A stretch of DNA of 38,605 nucleotides from Flavobacteriales bacterium (GTDB lineage: Bacteria; Bacteroidota; Bacteroidia; Flavobacteriales_D; Crocinitomicaceae): NCBI GenBank assembly GCA_947497485.1, contig CANMHB010000022.1, positions 1 through 38,605 on the forward strand, in the 5' to 3' direction. Shown here piece by piece: positions 17,833 to 27,466 of the stretch. Numbering within the stretch: position 1 is the first letter of the stretch; every line of letters starts with the position of its first letter. The position numbers and the translations under genes are program-made. A model generated the notes under the pieces. That model saw only the letters and a list, made by a program, of their open reading frames with translations. It searched no databases and had not been told where the DNA came from.

Positions 17833-20800
17833 ATGGAATTAACACCCTTCCTGAAATTATTTGGCAAACTTGCCCCAATCGACCAGACAGCATCCACTTT
17901 GAGTCAGGAGAACGTGCGCGTCCATTGGAAAGGGTTGGTGGGCTCTTCAAAAAGTGTTTCAGCTGTTAGTGTAGCTCAACAGGTTCCAGGACATCATGTT
18001 TTTATTCTCAACGACAAGGAGGAAGCCGCTTATTTCTTAAACGATTTGGAAAGTCTTTTTCCTGAGGATAAACGTATTTTGTTTTATCCTGCTTCGTATC
18101 GCGTGCCTTACCAATTGGAGGAAACAGACAACGCCAACGTAGTTACACGAGCAGAAGTACTTGAACGGATTGCAAACGGATCGAATGCATGGGTCGTAAC
18201 CTATCCGGAAGCCTTGTTTGAAAAAGTGCCAACGAAAAAAAAGTTAGTAGAAAACACCTTGAAAGTTGAAGTTGGGAAATCCTATTCCATTGATTTTATC
18301 AACGAACTTTTACTGGAATACCATTTCGATCGAGTTGATTTTGTTTATGAACCAGGTCAGTTTTCCATTCGAGGAGGAATCGTTGATGTATATTCCTATG
18401 CCAATGATTTGCCTTTTCGAATTGAGTTTTTTGGAGATGAGGTAGAAACCATTCGAACCTTTGATGCTGCGACACAACTCTCCGTGAAAACACATTCGTT
18501 TTTCAATGTAATTCCAAACATTCAAGGACAATTGACCTTGGAAGGCGTCGGTTCCTTTTTTGAATTCATTGGAAAAAATGCTAATATTTGGATGACATCT
18601 TATGAGCGAACGGAGAAAATTCTCGAAAAAGAATATAATAAAGCAGTTGAAATTTACACGGATTTGCCAGAGACCGTTCGACATACTTTACCATCTGAGA
18701 AGTATCTGAATCATACCACGTTCAAAAAAGAAATTGAACAGTATTCAATCATCGAATGGGGACCGGATTATCATTTCAAAGCAAGTGAAGTAATTTCATT
18801 TGATTTTATTCCTCAACCGAGTTTCAATAAGAATTTTGATTTACTGAAAACTGATTTGTTGGCGCGTCAGGAAATGCAATTTAAAAACTTGATTTTTTCC
18901 AATCAGCCAAGACAAATCGAACGCCTATATCAGATTTTTGAAGACATCGGTGGTGGTGTTGAATTCACTCCGATGAACTTGGCGTTGCATGAGGGATTTA
19001 TCTCACCAACTTTGAAATTGGTTTGTTACACGGATCATCAGATTTTTGAGCGATACCATCGTTTTCGATTGAAAGAAGGATTCAAGCAAGCCAAACAAGC
19101 ACTTACTCTAAAAGAAATTTACAACCTCCAAAAAGGAGATTATGTTACGCACATCGATCACGGCGTGGGACAATTCTCCGGTTTGGAAACCATTGATGTA
19201 AATGGCAAGCCGCAAGAGGCAATTCGCTTGGTATACAAAGATGGCGATGTACTCTATGTTGGTATTCACTCGTTGCATCGCATTTCGAAATTTACCGGGA
19301 AAGAGGGAACGGTTCCAAAAATGAATAAACTTGGAACGCAAGCTTGGAGTACTTTAAAAAATAAAACGAAGAAGAAAATCAAGGAATTGGCTTTCGACTT
19401 GATACAGCTTTATGCCAAGCGACGAAGTCAACCCGGATTTGCATTTACACCAGATACGTATTTACAGAATGAGTTGGAAGCTTCATTCATGTATGAAGAT
19501 ACGCCCGATCAATACAAGGCCACGCAAGATGTCAAAAAAGACATGGAAGAATCCCGCCCGATGGACCGTTTGATTTGTGGAGATGTAGGTTTTGGAAAAA
19601 CAGAAGTCGCCATTCGGGCTGCATTCAAAGCCGTGGCAGATTCCAAGCAAGTGGCAGTGTTGGTGCCAACAACCATTTTATCGCTGCAACATTACCGGAG
19701 TTTCAAAGAGCGTTTGTCTGAATTTCCATGTAATGTGGATTACATCAATCGTTTCAAAAGTGCGAAGCAGATTACGGAAACCCTCAAGAAACTTGAAAAA
19801 GGCGAAATTGATATTTTAATCGGAACGCATGCCATCGTAGCCGAACGCGTAAAGTTCAAGGATTTAGGCTTGATGATTATCGATGAAGAACAGAAATTTG
19901 GCGTAGCTGTTAAAGACAAATTGAAAACCATTCGAGCCACTGTGGACACGCTTACGTTGACAGCAACACCGATTCCGAGAACACTCCAATTTTCATTGAT
20001 GGGTGCCCGTGATTTGAGTATTATCAACACACCTCCACCAAATAGACAGCCCGTTTTAACTGAAATTATTTCCTTTGATGAGGAAATCATTCGGGATGCA
20101 ATTGCGTATGAAGTTACCCGCGGCGGACAAGTATTTTTTGTGAATAATCGTTTATCGAACATCCGTGAAATTGCCGGAATGATAAATCGCTTATGTCCAG
20201 GTGTTCGCGTGGGAATTGGCCATGGTCAAATGGAAGGCCCTCAGCTCGAAAAAGTGATGATGGATTTCATTGAAGGAAGATATGACGTGCTTTTGGCTAC
20301 TACCATCATCGAATCAGGAATTGACATTTCGAATGCAAATACAATCATCATCAACGATGCAAATAAATTTGGATTGAGTGATTTGCACCAATTGCGTGGA
20401 CGAGTTGGAAGAAGCAATAAAAAAGGATTTTGTTATTTGATTGCGCCTAAATTCAGTGTGTTGACTTCAGAAGCTAGGAAACGTTTGGAAGCCTTGGTTC
20501 AATTCTCTGATCTAGGTTCCGGATTCAACATTGCGATGAAAGACTTAGACATTCGTGGCGCCGGAAATATGCTCGGCGGCGAACAAAGTGGATTTATTTC
20601 TGAAATCGGGTTTGAAATGTATCAGAAGATTTTGAATGAAGCCATGAACGAATTACGTGAAAGTGAATTCAAAGAATTGTTTGATGAACGTCAAACGGAT
20701 ACCTTCGGTTCGTATGTGAACGATTGCATTTTTGAAACGGACATGGAAGTTCGTATTCCGGATGATTATGTAAACAACGTAAACGAACGTTTGAGTTTGT

Positions 20801-21168
20801 ATCAAGAACTGGACAACTTAAAAAATCAAGAAGAATTGGATAATTACGCCAAGCAATTAGTTGACCGTTTTGGTCCGTTGCCAAGAGAGGTAAAAGAATT
20901 GTTGTTCTCTTTTCAACTGCGTTGGTTGGCACAAGAACTTGGTTTGGAACGATTAGTAATAAAATCCTCAAAATTGGTGGGTTATTTCATTTCTAATCCA
21001 CAATCTCCTTTTTACGAAACGGAGATGTTTACCAATTTATTAAATAGAATCATGTCAATTGGTGAAGGCTACCGCTTGGTTCAAAACAATGATAAACTCC
21101 GAATGGTCATTGAACCAGCTCGACACATCAAGGATGCTTTTGAAAAATTGTCTAATTTAAAAAATTAA
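17833..21168 (+). CDS. mfd: Transcription-repair coupling factor Mfd
   Basis: A 1111-residue TRCF of typical length. The N-terminal third is UvrB-like (for example FDRVDFVYEPGQFSIRGGIVDV). The CarD-like RNA-polymerase-interacting domain begins near 427 (LQKGDYVTHIDHGVGQFSGL). The RecG-type motor follows: GDVGFGKT at 583-590, IIDEEQKFGV with DEEQ at 684-687, TATPIPRTL, and QLRGRVGRS at 853-861. The C-terminal TRCF domain closes the protein (IRIPDDYVNNVNERLSLYQEL). Mfd removes RNA polymerase stalled at lesions and recruits UvrA. It is monocistronic; six bases separate its end from that of the convergent caspase-like gene. ATG at 17833 is the first in frame. Confidence 0.98.
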   Translation: MELTPFLKLFGKLAPIDQTASTLSQENVRVHWKGLVGSSKSVSAVSVAQQVPGHHVFILNDKEEAAYFLNDLESLFPEDKRILFYPASYRVPYQLEETDNANVVTRAEVLERIANGSNAWVVTYPEALFEKVPTKKKLVENTLKVEVGKSYSIDFINELLLEYHFDRVDFVYEPGQFSIRGGIVDVYSYANDLPFRIEFFGDEVETIRTFDAATQLSVKTHSFFNVIPNIQGQLTLEGVGSFFEFIGKNANIWMTSYERTEKILEKEYNKAVEIYTDLPETVRHTLPSEKYLNHTTFKKEIEQYSIIEWGPDYHFKASEVISFDFIPQPSFNKNFDLLKTDLLARQEMQFKNLIFSNQPRQIERLYQIFEDIGGGVEFTPMNLALHEGFISPTLKLVCYTDHQIFERYHRFRLKEGFKQAKQALTLKEIYNLQKGDYVTHIDHGVGQFSGLETIDVNGKPQEAIRLVYKDGDVLYVGIHSLHRISKFTGKEGTVPKMNKLGTQAWSTLKNKTKKKIKELAFDLIQLYAKRRSQPGFAFTPDTYLQNELEASFMYEDTPDQYKATQDVKKDMEESRPMDRLICGDVGFGKTEVAIRAAFKAVADSKQVAVLVPTTILSLQHYRSFKERLSEFPCNVDYINRFKSAKQITETLKKLEKGEIDILIGTHAIVAERVKFKDLGLMIIDEEQKFGVAVKDKLKTIRATVDTLTLTATPIPRTLQFSLMGARDLSIINTPPPNRQPVLTEIISFDEEIIRDAIAYEVTRGGQVFFVNNRLSNIREIAGMINRLCPGVRVGIGHGQMEGPQLEKVMMDFIEGRYDVLLATTIIESGIDISNANTIIINDANKFGLSDLHQLRGRVGRSNKKGFCYLIAPKFSVLTSEARKRLEALVQFSDLGSGFNIAMKDLDIRGAGNMLGGEQSGFISEIGFEMYQKILNEAMNELRESEFKELFDERQTDTFGSYVNDCIFETDMEVRIPDDYVNNVNERLSLYQELDNLKNQEELDNYAKQLVDRFGPLPREVKELLFSFQLRWLAQELGLERLVIKSSKLVGYFISNPQSPFYETEMFTNLLNRIMSIGEGYRLVQNNDKLRMVIEPARHIKDAFEKLSNLKN

Positions 21169-21173
21169 GAAAT

Positions 21174-21959
21174 CTACTTCTTTGATAATATTGCGGCTTC
21201 ATTTATTTTAAATGTCGGAATTCCAACGTAGGCAATGCTATAGCTTTTTCTTGTTGAAGAAGATTTATTATAATCCTTGTCAGAGGTAATTCCAATATGA
21301 TTTATAGTAGACAACCGTTTGTCAGAATATAGTTGATTCTTTTCAATTCGTGTCCATGTTTGAGCGGTATTAATAAAGGATTCATTGACAGATTTTCCTT
21401 CTAACATGCCTTTTACGAAATTCAATGCACCTCCGTAATAATTGTTCGCATAATATGCTTTTGCCCCTGATAAAAGAAAAGGTGTTGCCGTTCCAATTAT
21501 ACGCGATTCTGCCGTTTTCAATCCAATATCACCTTGATCCCCTGCAGATGAACCCGCACCGCCACAGGCGGATTGATAAACAACAATTGCATCTTTTTTA
21601 AATTTCAGCTCGTTCATAATTTGTTGAGCAGAAATAAAATCATCAACTACCATACCTCCAAAACCACCATCAAGTCCAAGATAAGTGCCGTGTCCTGAGT
21701 AGATGAAAAAGGTACAATTTTCGGCGGCTTTTTTGATTTTCTCCCAATTATTATTCCCATCATAAAAGCGATGAACTTTTACATGTTGTGATTCAAGATA
21801 TGCCGAAATTTCTTCTGTTCTCGTTTCATAACTTTCTCCCACGTCACTGCCAACAATACAGACGGCCTCAAGTGTTTTTGAAGGGGTGTTTTTGGTTTGA
21901 CCAGATACGTAAATGGACAGAATTGAAAAAAAACAGATAATTAAAAATGACTTCCACAT
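21174..21959 (-). CDS. Secreted caspase-fold (C14-like) protein
   Basis: A 261-residue protein with a signal peptide (residues 1-20, ISILSIYVSGQ-like). The mature domain resembles the caspase-haemoglobinase fold: an opening AVCIVGSDVGESYETRTEEI, the His of YSGHG at His90, and the Cys of VYQSACGGAGSS at Cys132. The His-Gly and Ala-Cys pair is the catalytic dyad of clan CD peptidases. Metacaspases are usually cytoplasmic; this one is exported, with no C-terminal sorting domain, transmembrane helix or fused effector. It is alone in its unit. A peptidase role in the periplasm or outside is inferred; substrate unknown. Part of the family is annotated only as CHAT or hypothetical. Confidence 0.75.
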   Translation of the reverse strand: MWKSFLIICFFSILSIYVSGQTKNTPSKTLEAVCIVGSDVGESYETRTEEISAYLESQHVKVHRFYDGNNNWEKIKKAAENCTFFIYSGHGTYLGLDGGFGGMVVDDFISAQQIMNELKFKKDAIVVYQSACGGAGSSAGDQGDIGLKTAESRIIGTATPFLLSGAKAYYANNYYGGALNFVKGMLEGKSVNESFINTAQTWTRIEKNQLYSDKRLSTINHIGITSDKDYNKSSSTRKSYSIAYVGIPTFKINEAAILSKK

Positions 21960-22056
21960 GGCAATTTATTTTGATTATAAAATTTATTACAATGTAGATT
22001 TGAATCAAAGGCTTTTTTTAATCTATAATTCCAAAGATTTAAAAAGTTACGTAAAT

Positions 22057-22091
22057 AAAAAAACCCGACTCGAATAAATCTAAGACGGGTT
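22057..22091 (-). terminator. Rho-independent terminator of the guaA operon
   Basis: On the minus strand AACCCGTCT pairs with AGTCGGGTT (8 pairs around one A-A mismatch) across a 12-nt loop and is followed by seven T. It lies 74 bases after the stop of the alkaline-phosphatase-like gene, separating that operon from the caspase-like gene. Confidence 0.8.
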
Positions 22092-22164
22092 CGTTTGATA
22101 AGAGAACGCAGTTAATAATTATAAGACAATTAATATTTAAAAAAGTTGCATTTAGGCTAAATTC

Positions 22165-23109
22165 CTATTTAACCTCTTGAAACAATTCATTTAAGATTCG
22201 ACCGCGCGATGACGGCATTTGAAACTTAAGTATATGCGAAATTGTTTTACTGATATCAATTAATTCACCTTCCGTGGAAATAACCTGATTTCTTTTAAAA
22301 TCGGGCCCTAAAGCCAGTAACGAAATATGTTTACATCCTTCACATTTATCTCCATGATTGACAAAACCATCCTTATGACCATCCAAATGTCGACCATGAT
22401 CGTTTGTTATTAACAAGGCTGTTTTATCCTTCAATTTTGGATGATTTTGGATAAATCCCCATAATTCATCTGCATATGAATCACATTTCCGAATAGAAGC
22501 AAGGTATTGCGGCCAATTGTTTGAATGACCATAGGAATCCACAGCCAAAAGATTAATCAACATTAGGTGGGGAGGATTCTCTCCAAGTGTCTCATATACT
22601 TTATTCATTGTCGGTGGATCCGGCGAATATTCGGTACTTTGTCCTTTAACTCCGCAGTATGTCATCGGCATATAACTGTTCCACCATTTTTTATTTTTGG
22701 TGTTCGCAAGTACTTCCAATTTACCCTTACTCGAAATAATATAAGCATCCGTTTTATCTCTTCCCTTTTCCTTTAAATAATATTGGAAAATATTTGGGTT
22801 TTTGGGCAATTGTTTTCCGCCATTTGAAATGGATTGATAAACACCCGTTGTAATTGCTGTGTGACCCGAATTGGTGTAGGTCGGTCCATTGTTTCGAAAG
22901 TTTGAATACAGAACACCTTGCTTAACCAATTCTTTTCCCATTTTAGGGATGTATTTGCAGGATGTATCACCAAATGTTTCAGAGTAACGCGGACCATCAA
23001 TTATGAGAATAATAACATATTCGGTTTTGAATGCTTGCGAAAAAAGAAGCGTAAAATTCCAGATTAAAAAAAAGAAGATCGCTATTGACTTTTGAATTGT
23101 AAATTTCAT
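22165..23109 (-). CDS. Secreted alkaline-phosphatase-superfamily phosphodiesterase/sulfatase-like enzyme
   Basis: A 314-residue protein with a signal peptide (about 1-24, FTLLFSQ). It has the two-metal site of the alkaline phosphatase superfamily: Asp38 in LIIDGPRYSET, the nucleophile region TYTNSGHTAITTG (Thr79 likely), Asp191 and His195 in AVDSYGH, and Asp237-His238 in TNDHGRH with a late His near 261. The layout is closest to nucleotide pyrophosphatase/phosphodiesterases and phosphonoacetate-hydrolase-like enzymes rather than classical PhoA. A periplasmic phosphoester or sulfate ester hydrolase is inferred; substrate unknown. It is the last gene of the guaA-LysM-hemF run, 49 bases after hemF, and is followed by the terminator. 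Confidence 0.8.
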   Translation of the reverse strand: MKFTIQKSIAIFFFLIWNFTLLFSQAFKTEYVIILIIDGPRYSETFGDTSCKYIPKMGKELVKQGVLYSNFRNNGPTYTNSGHTAITTGVYQSISNGGKQLPKNPNIFQYYLKEKGRDKTDAYIISSKGKLEVLANTKNKKWWNSYMPMTYCGVKGQSTEYSPDPPTMNKVYETLGENPPHLMLINLLAVDSYGHSNNWPQYLASIRKCDSYADELWGFIQNHPKLKDKTALLITNDHGRHLDGHKDGFVNHGDKCEGCKHISLLALGPDFKRNQVISTEGELIDISKTISHILKFQMPSSRGRILNELFQEVK

Positions 23110-23158
23110 ACCCTGAATTGTAAAATTACAACTCCTTTTCAGAGATTACTAACAATTA

Positions 23159-24049
23159 TCAAATCCAATCGTGAAAATCACTCAAATAATCAAGCGTTTT
23201 CTGCTCCTCAGAGTCCTTTTCAACCTGAAGGTTGTAGGTCCACTCGGCCATTGGAGGCATGCTCATCAAAATTGATTCGGTTCTACCTCCGGAATAAATT
23301 CCAAATTTCGTTCCTCGATCATGCAAGAGGTTGAATTCAACGTAACGACCTCTTCTTGTCAATTGCCATTTTTTTTCACGTTCTGTTGCTTCATCGTGGG
23401 ATTTAAATGCAATTTGTTGTCCATATAAGACAGAAAACAATTCACCTAATTCCACACAAAAATTGAAAAGTTCATTTTTAGAAATCCCACAAGATTCATC
23501 TTGGTGATCAAAAAAGATTCCACCAATACCACGCGTTTCTTTGCGATGAGGAAGGGAGAAATATGTATCCGCCCATGGTTTAAATTTATTGTAAAAATCA
23601 GGATGAAACGCATCACATTTTTCTTTCAGTCCTTTGTGAAAAAGTTTAGCCGCATCTTCATCGACATAGTGCGGAGTTAGATCTATGCCGCCTCCAAACC
23701 AATATTTTCCTGAATCTAATTCAAAATAACGAACATTCATATGAATAATTGGATGGCGCGGATGTTTTGGATGTAAGACGATTGAAACACCGGTTGCAAA
23801 GAAAGAATTTCCTTCCAATGCCAACTGCTTTCGCATAGCCTCAGAAACATCACCATGCACAGCTGAGAAAGCTACCCCGCCTTTTTCTATGATTTTACCA
23901 TTGACGATTGTTCGGGTAAAACCGCCGCCTCCCTCCGATCTTGTCCATTGATCTTCATCAAATTTCTGAATACCATCTATTTTTTCTAGTTCATTGCAAA
24001 TATGCAATTGTAACTCACGAAATCTGGATTCAATTAGTTCTTTTTCCAT
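23159..24049 (-). CDS. hemF: Oxygen-dependent coproporphyrinogen III oxidase HemF
   Basis: A 296-residue HemF of standard length. Signatures include the GGGGFTRTIVNGKIIEKGGV block, GVSIVLHPKHPRHPIIHMN, YWFGGGIDLTPHY, and the late LHDRGTKFGIYSGGRTESILMSMPP. The enzyme decarboxylates two propionates of coproporphyrinogen III to vinyl groups using O2 in haem synthesis, which points to aerobic growth. Its start overlaps the end of the LysM protein gene by 16 bases. Confidence 0.97.
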   Translation of the reverse strand: MEKELIESRFRELQLHICNELEKIDGIQKFDEDQWTRSEGGGGFTRTIVNGKIIEKGGVAFSAVHGDVSEAMRKQLALEGNSFFATGVSIVLHPKHPRHPIIHMNVRYFELDSGKYWFGGGIDLTPHYVDEDAAKLFHKGLKEKCDAFHPDFYNKFKPWADTYFSLPHRKETRGIGGIFFDHQDESCGISKNELFNFCVELGELFSVLYGQQIAFKSHDEATEREKKWQLTRRGRYVEFNLLHDRGTKFGIYSGGRTESILMSMPPMAEWTYNLQVEKDSEEQKTLDYLSDFHDWI

Positions 24050-25788
24050 TCCACTTTGTTCGATTCAAAATCCTCGAATTTTAAGATAAATCCACTTTTA
24101 TTCTGAAATCCGTTTCCTGTTCCCGACTGAAAAATATTATATCCAGAAATTAGTCCAGCATCTATCTTTTTGCCAAGAAGAAGGTTTGCGGATGTATTAA
24201 ATGTCACATCAAATCCGAGACATGCAATTTTTGATAAGTCAACTCCAAATTGACTCCTAATGCGTTTGTGAAAAGGAATAATTGTTGGCTCTCTGAATGA
24301 AAAATAAGTTGGACTTGCGTAATAGAAATTAAATTTGTTCTTTATTTCGGAATTGACCTCCTTGTAATCAACCCATTCTTTCAGTCCAAAAACTAAAACA
24401 TTCGACTTTTCCGAATAAGTTTTAAGTAGAGCTAGTACTTTCTCTTTGTCAGTAGACAGAAAGATGTAAAAAATTTCAGTTCCAAGTTTCTCATATTTCT
24501 TGTAATCACTCCAACTTGCTTCAATCACTCGAGGACGACTAGCTTTTGCCGGCATTTGCTTAAATGTGCTCAAAAAAACTTCATAATTTAATTGATCTTC
24601 TTGCTTCTCACTTTTTATTAGAACTATCTGTTGATTCGTGTGTAATTGATGAATGTACGAAGCTAAATTTTCAGCAAGAAAATCATTCGTAGGAGTCATA
24701 GCATACGCATATTTGTTTTCCTCAAGCAATGAAGATGGCACTGAAACAGGGAAAACTGTTCGAATTTTATTTACTTTCGACCAAGCAGCTATTTTTTCGG
24801 ACTCTTTCGCTTGAAATGGAGCATAAATCAAATCCATTTTTTTCATTTCTGATGAAGCCAACAATTGATCTAAATTCTTATTTCTCGATTGATAATCAAA
24901 AACATTAATCTCAGCTTTCAAACCGATTTTTTCCAATGAGTCAAGTGCGACTCTAGCGCCCATATAATAATCCCAAGCTGCAGAAGTCAAGCCTTTGTTC
25001 AACGTTTCTGTGGAATCAAGATTGAACGGCAAAAACAAGGCGATTTTATATGAATCCTTTGGTGTGAATACAGGAATACTGTCCTTCTTGGTTTCATTAA
25101 CCGAAGGAACTTCTCTAATTGGAACTTTATTTACATTTTCTTTCTTCAATTTTATTCGAAGAACTTGTCCGGGAGAAATTCGGGAACTTTCGAGATTGTT
25201 AATACTCATCAGATCCTCCAAAGGAACCATAAATCGTTTTGAAATGGAGTACATTGTTTCGCTTGAAAGGACGACATGTGAGATGATAGAATCATGAAAG
25301 GACACTATAAATTTCTCTCTCACCGAGTCACGTGGAGCAGGAACATTTCGATTCGCTTCATCTCTCGAAACGCTTGGCAAATCGATTTGTACCCTTGGTG
25401 TAGCATTCATAATTTTTAGTCGCTGTCCTATTTTTATTCCAGCTTCCGATCCAGGATTTTTTGTCGCAATCGAATCTACTGAAACAAAGTACATTCGAGC
25501 AATAGAAAATAAGGTTTCACCTTTTTCAACCGTATGCATCAGTGTTTTTTCAAATACTGGTATTTGAACAAGCTGGCCCTCTGTAAATCCGCGTTCTATA
25601 CCAGGATTTGCATTGAGAATTTCCTCTACAGGACACTCATACATTTGCTGAAGTCCAAATAGTGTATTTCCCTCAAGAACAGTATGTTGGTAAAACTTTT
25701 TGCCATTTGTAACCAAGACGGGTGCGTATTTCTGGCCAAACAAGGTTTGACATAAAACAACACATGAAATAATAAAAAGTAAGCGCAT
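24034..25788 (-). CDS. LysM repeat protein with periplasmic-binding-fold domain
   Basis: The ATG at 25788 is taken as the start because it gives a signal peptide (MRLLFIISCVVLCQTLFGQ) and leaves guaA intact. The in-frame start 48 bases upstream would overlap guaA. The 584 residues then show three LysM modules: HTVLEGNTLFGLQQMY, HTVEKGETLFSIARMY and HVVLSSETMYSISKRF openings at about 40, 88 and 170. From about 250 a type-1 periplasmic-binding-like domain follows (YKIALFLPFNLD, then YAYAMTPTNDFLAENLASYI). LysM binds peptidoglycan; the C-terminal fold resembles LpoA-type and amino-acid-binding proteins. I infer a periplasmic, wall-associated regulator or sensor rather than a transporter component. 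It lies between guaA (4-base gap) and hemF. Confidence 0.85.
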   Translation of the reverse strand: MRLLFIISCVVLCQTLFGQKYAPVLVTNGKKFYQHTVLEGNTLFGLQQMYECPVEEILNANPGIERGFTEGQLVQIPVFEKTLMHTVEKGETLFSIARMYFVSVDSIATKNPGSEAGIKIGQRLKIMNATPRVQIDLPSVSRDEANRNVPAPRDSVREKFIVSFHDSIISHVVLSSETMYSISKRFMVPLEDLMSINNLESSRISPGQVLRIKLKKENVNKVPIREVPSVNETKKDSIPVFTPKDSYKIALFLPFNLDSTETLNKGLTSAAWDYYMGARVALDSLEKIGLKAEINVFDYQSRNKNLDQLLASSEMKKMDLIYAPFQAKESEKIAAWSKVNKIRTVFPVSVPSSLLEENKYAYAMTPTNDFLAENLASYIHQLHTNQQIVLIKSEKQEDQLNYEVFLSTFKQMPAKASRPRVIEASWSDYKKYEKLGTEIFYIFLSTDKEKVLALLKTYSEKSNVLVFGLKEWVDYKEVNSEIKNKFNFYYASPTYFSFREPTIIPFHKRIRSQFGVDLSKIACLGFDVTFNTSANLLLGKKIDAGLISGYNIFQSGTGNGFQNKSGFILKFEDFESNKVEWKKN

Positions 25789-25792
25789 TTTG

Positions 25793-27325
25793 CTATTCCC
25801 ATTCAATGGTGGCTGGTGGTTTCGAGCTAATATCATAGGTAACCCGATTGATTCCTTTCACCTGATTAATAATTCGATTTGAAACTTTTGCCAAAAACTC
25901 ATACGGAAGATGACACCAGTCAGCCGTCATACCATCGGTTGAAGTTACGGCTCTGAGTGCAACTGCATTTTCATAGGTGCGTTCATCACCCATCACGCCA
26001 ACGGATTGTATTGGTAAAAATATAGCTCCCGCCTGCCAAACATCATCGTATAGTTTATCCTCTTTCAAGCTTTCAATAAATATTGAATCCACTTCTTGCA
26101 AAATTCGAACCTTTTCTGAAGTAACCTCTCCTAGAATTCGAATTCCAAGTCCTGGACCTGGGAATGGATGTCTACCTAGAATTCGCGAATCGATGTTCAA
26201 CGATTTTCCGATTCTTCGAACCTCGTCCTTGAAAAGTAATCTCAGTGGTTCAACGACTTGCAATTGCATATAATCAGGCAAACCTCCAACATTGTGATGC
26301 GATTTAATCGTTTGAGATGGACCACCGGTAGCTGATACCGATTCAATAACATCGGGGTAAATGGTTCCTTGACCAAGCCATTTTGCGCCTTCCACCTTTT
26401 TCGACTCTTCATCAAAAACATCGACAAACACCTTTCCAATGGCTTTTCTTTTTAGTTCCGGATCGGTAACGCCCTTGAGTGCGGCATAAAATTTTTCAGA
26501 TGCATCTACTCCTTTTACGTTTAGGCCCATTCCTTTGTAGGATTCAAGTACTGATGCGAATTCATTTTTGCGAAGTAACCCGTTATCTACAAAAATGCAG
26601 TGCAAATTTGAACCAATTGCTTTGTTAAGTAATACGGCGGCTACAGATGAATCAACACCTCCAGATAAACCTAGAATTACGCGATCATTACCCAGTTGAT
26701 CCTTTAACTTTTGGGTTGTTTCTTCAACAAATGAATCAGGTGTCCAATCGCATGCGCAATGACAAATGTCAACTATAAAATTTCGGAGTAAGATTTTACC
26801 TTCTGTCGAATGATAAACCTCTGGGTGAAATTGAATTCCGAAAGTTGTTTCTCCCTCAATTTCATATCCTGCAACCTCAACATCAGTGGTGCTAGCAATA
26901 ATTTTATAATTCTTTGGAACAAGTTTAATTGTATCACCATGCGACATCCAAACTTGCGAACCAATACTCATTCCTTTGGTCAGAATATTTCCCGTATCAA
27001 CTTGGGTTAAATTAGCCCTTCCATATTCCCGAATCGTTGAAGGTAATACTTCTCCACCGAAATGATGAGCTAGATATTGTGCACCAAAACAAACTCCTAA
27101 AAGCGGCATTTTGCCCTTAATGGCAGATAAATCTGGTTTTGGAGAAGCGGAATCACGGACTGAAAAAGGACTTCCAGACAAAATAACACCCTTTATGTTG
27201 GATGTTAATTCAGGGATTTTATTCCAAGGATGAATTTCACAATAAACATTCAATTCACGTATCCTTCTCGCAATCAATTGAGTATACTGCGAGCCAAAAT
27301 CTAAAATTAATATCATTTCATGCAT
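25793..27325 (-). CDS. guaA: GMP synthase (glutamine-hydrolysing)
   Basis: A 510-residue GuaA. The class I amidotransferase has [10 protein letters not shown] (nucleophile Cys79) and FHPE (His167, Glu169). The ATP-pyrophosphatase domain has the PP-loop SGGVDSS at 221-227, and the C-terminal dimerisation domain includes [16 protein letters not shown]. It converts XMP to GMP with glutamine and ATP. ATG at 27325 ([14 protein letters not shown]) is used; Met4 is a possible alternative. A consensus -7 element ends five bases before this ATG. It is the first gene of the four-gene operon. Confidence 0.97.
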   Translation of the reverse strand: MHEMILILDFGSQYTQLIARRIRELNVYCEIHPWNKIPELTSNIKGVILSGSPFSVRDSASPKPDLSAIKGKMPLLGVCFGAQYLAHHFGGEVLPSTIREYGRANLTQVDTGNILTKGMSIGSQVWMSHGDTIKLVPKNYKIIASTTDVEVAGYEIEGETTFGIQFHPEVYHSTEGKILLRNFIVDICHCACDWTPDSFVEETTQKLKDQLGNDRVILGLSGGVDSSVAAVLLNKAIGSNLHCIFVDNGLLRKNEFASVLESYKGMGLNVKGVDASEKFYAALKGVTDPELKRKAIGKVFVDVFDEESKKVEGAKWLGQGTIYPDVIESVSATGGPSQTIKSHHNVGGLPDYMQLQVVEPLRLLFKDEVRRIGKSLNIDSRILGRHPFPGPGLGIRILGEVTSEKVRILQEVDSIFIESLKEDKLYDDVWQAGAIFLPIQSVGVMGDERTYENAVALRAVTSTDGMTADWCHLPYEFLAKVSNRIINQVKGINRVTYDISSKPPATIEWE

Positions 27326-27329
27326 GTTG

Positions 27330-27337
27330 CAAAGATA
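27330..27337 (-). promoter_or_regulatory. -7 promoter element of the guaA operon
   Basis: Minus-strand TATCTTTG matches the consensus fully and ends five bases before the guaA ATG, predicting a leaderless transcript if used. No TTG at the normal -33 distance. Confidence 0.5.
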
Positions 27338-27437
27338 GTTTTAATCTAAGAATCAGTCTTTGTCTAATCAATTCATTTTTACGCAGACTTTTTAACATCA
27401 AGTAACGTATTTCGTAAGTTCAATTCACTTAAATCGT

Positions 27438-27445
27438 TAACTTTG
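27438..27445 (+). promoter_or_regulatory. -7 promoter element of secA
   Basis: TAACTTTG is a full match. Transcription would start near 27450, leaving a leader of about 17 nt to the ATG at 27467. Its last bases include the in-frame TTG at 27443 that would otherwise be read as an earlier start. The -33 region is not clear. Confidence 0.5.
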
Positions 27446-27466
27446 GCATTCGCAAAAAAAAAGTCC

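Noticed and set aside
17712..17969. 85-residue frame overlapping the mfd start
   Set aside because: It overlaps the first 137 bases of mfd in another frame; the mfd frame is a full, conserved protein.
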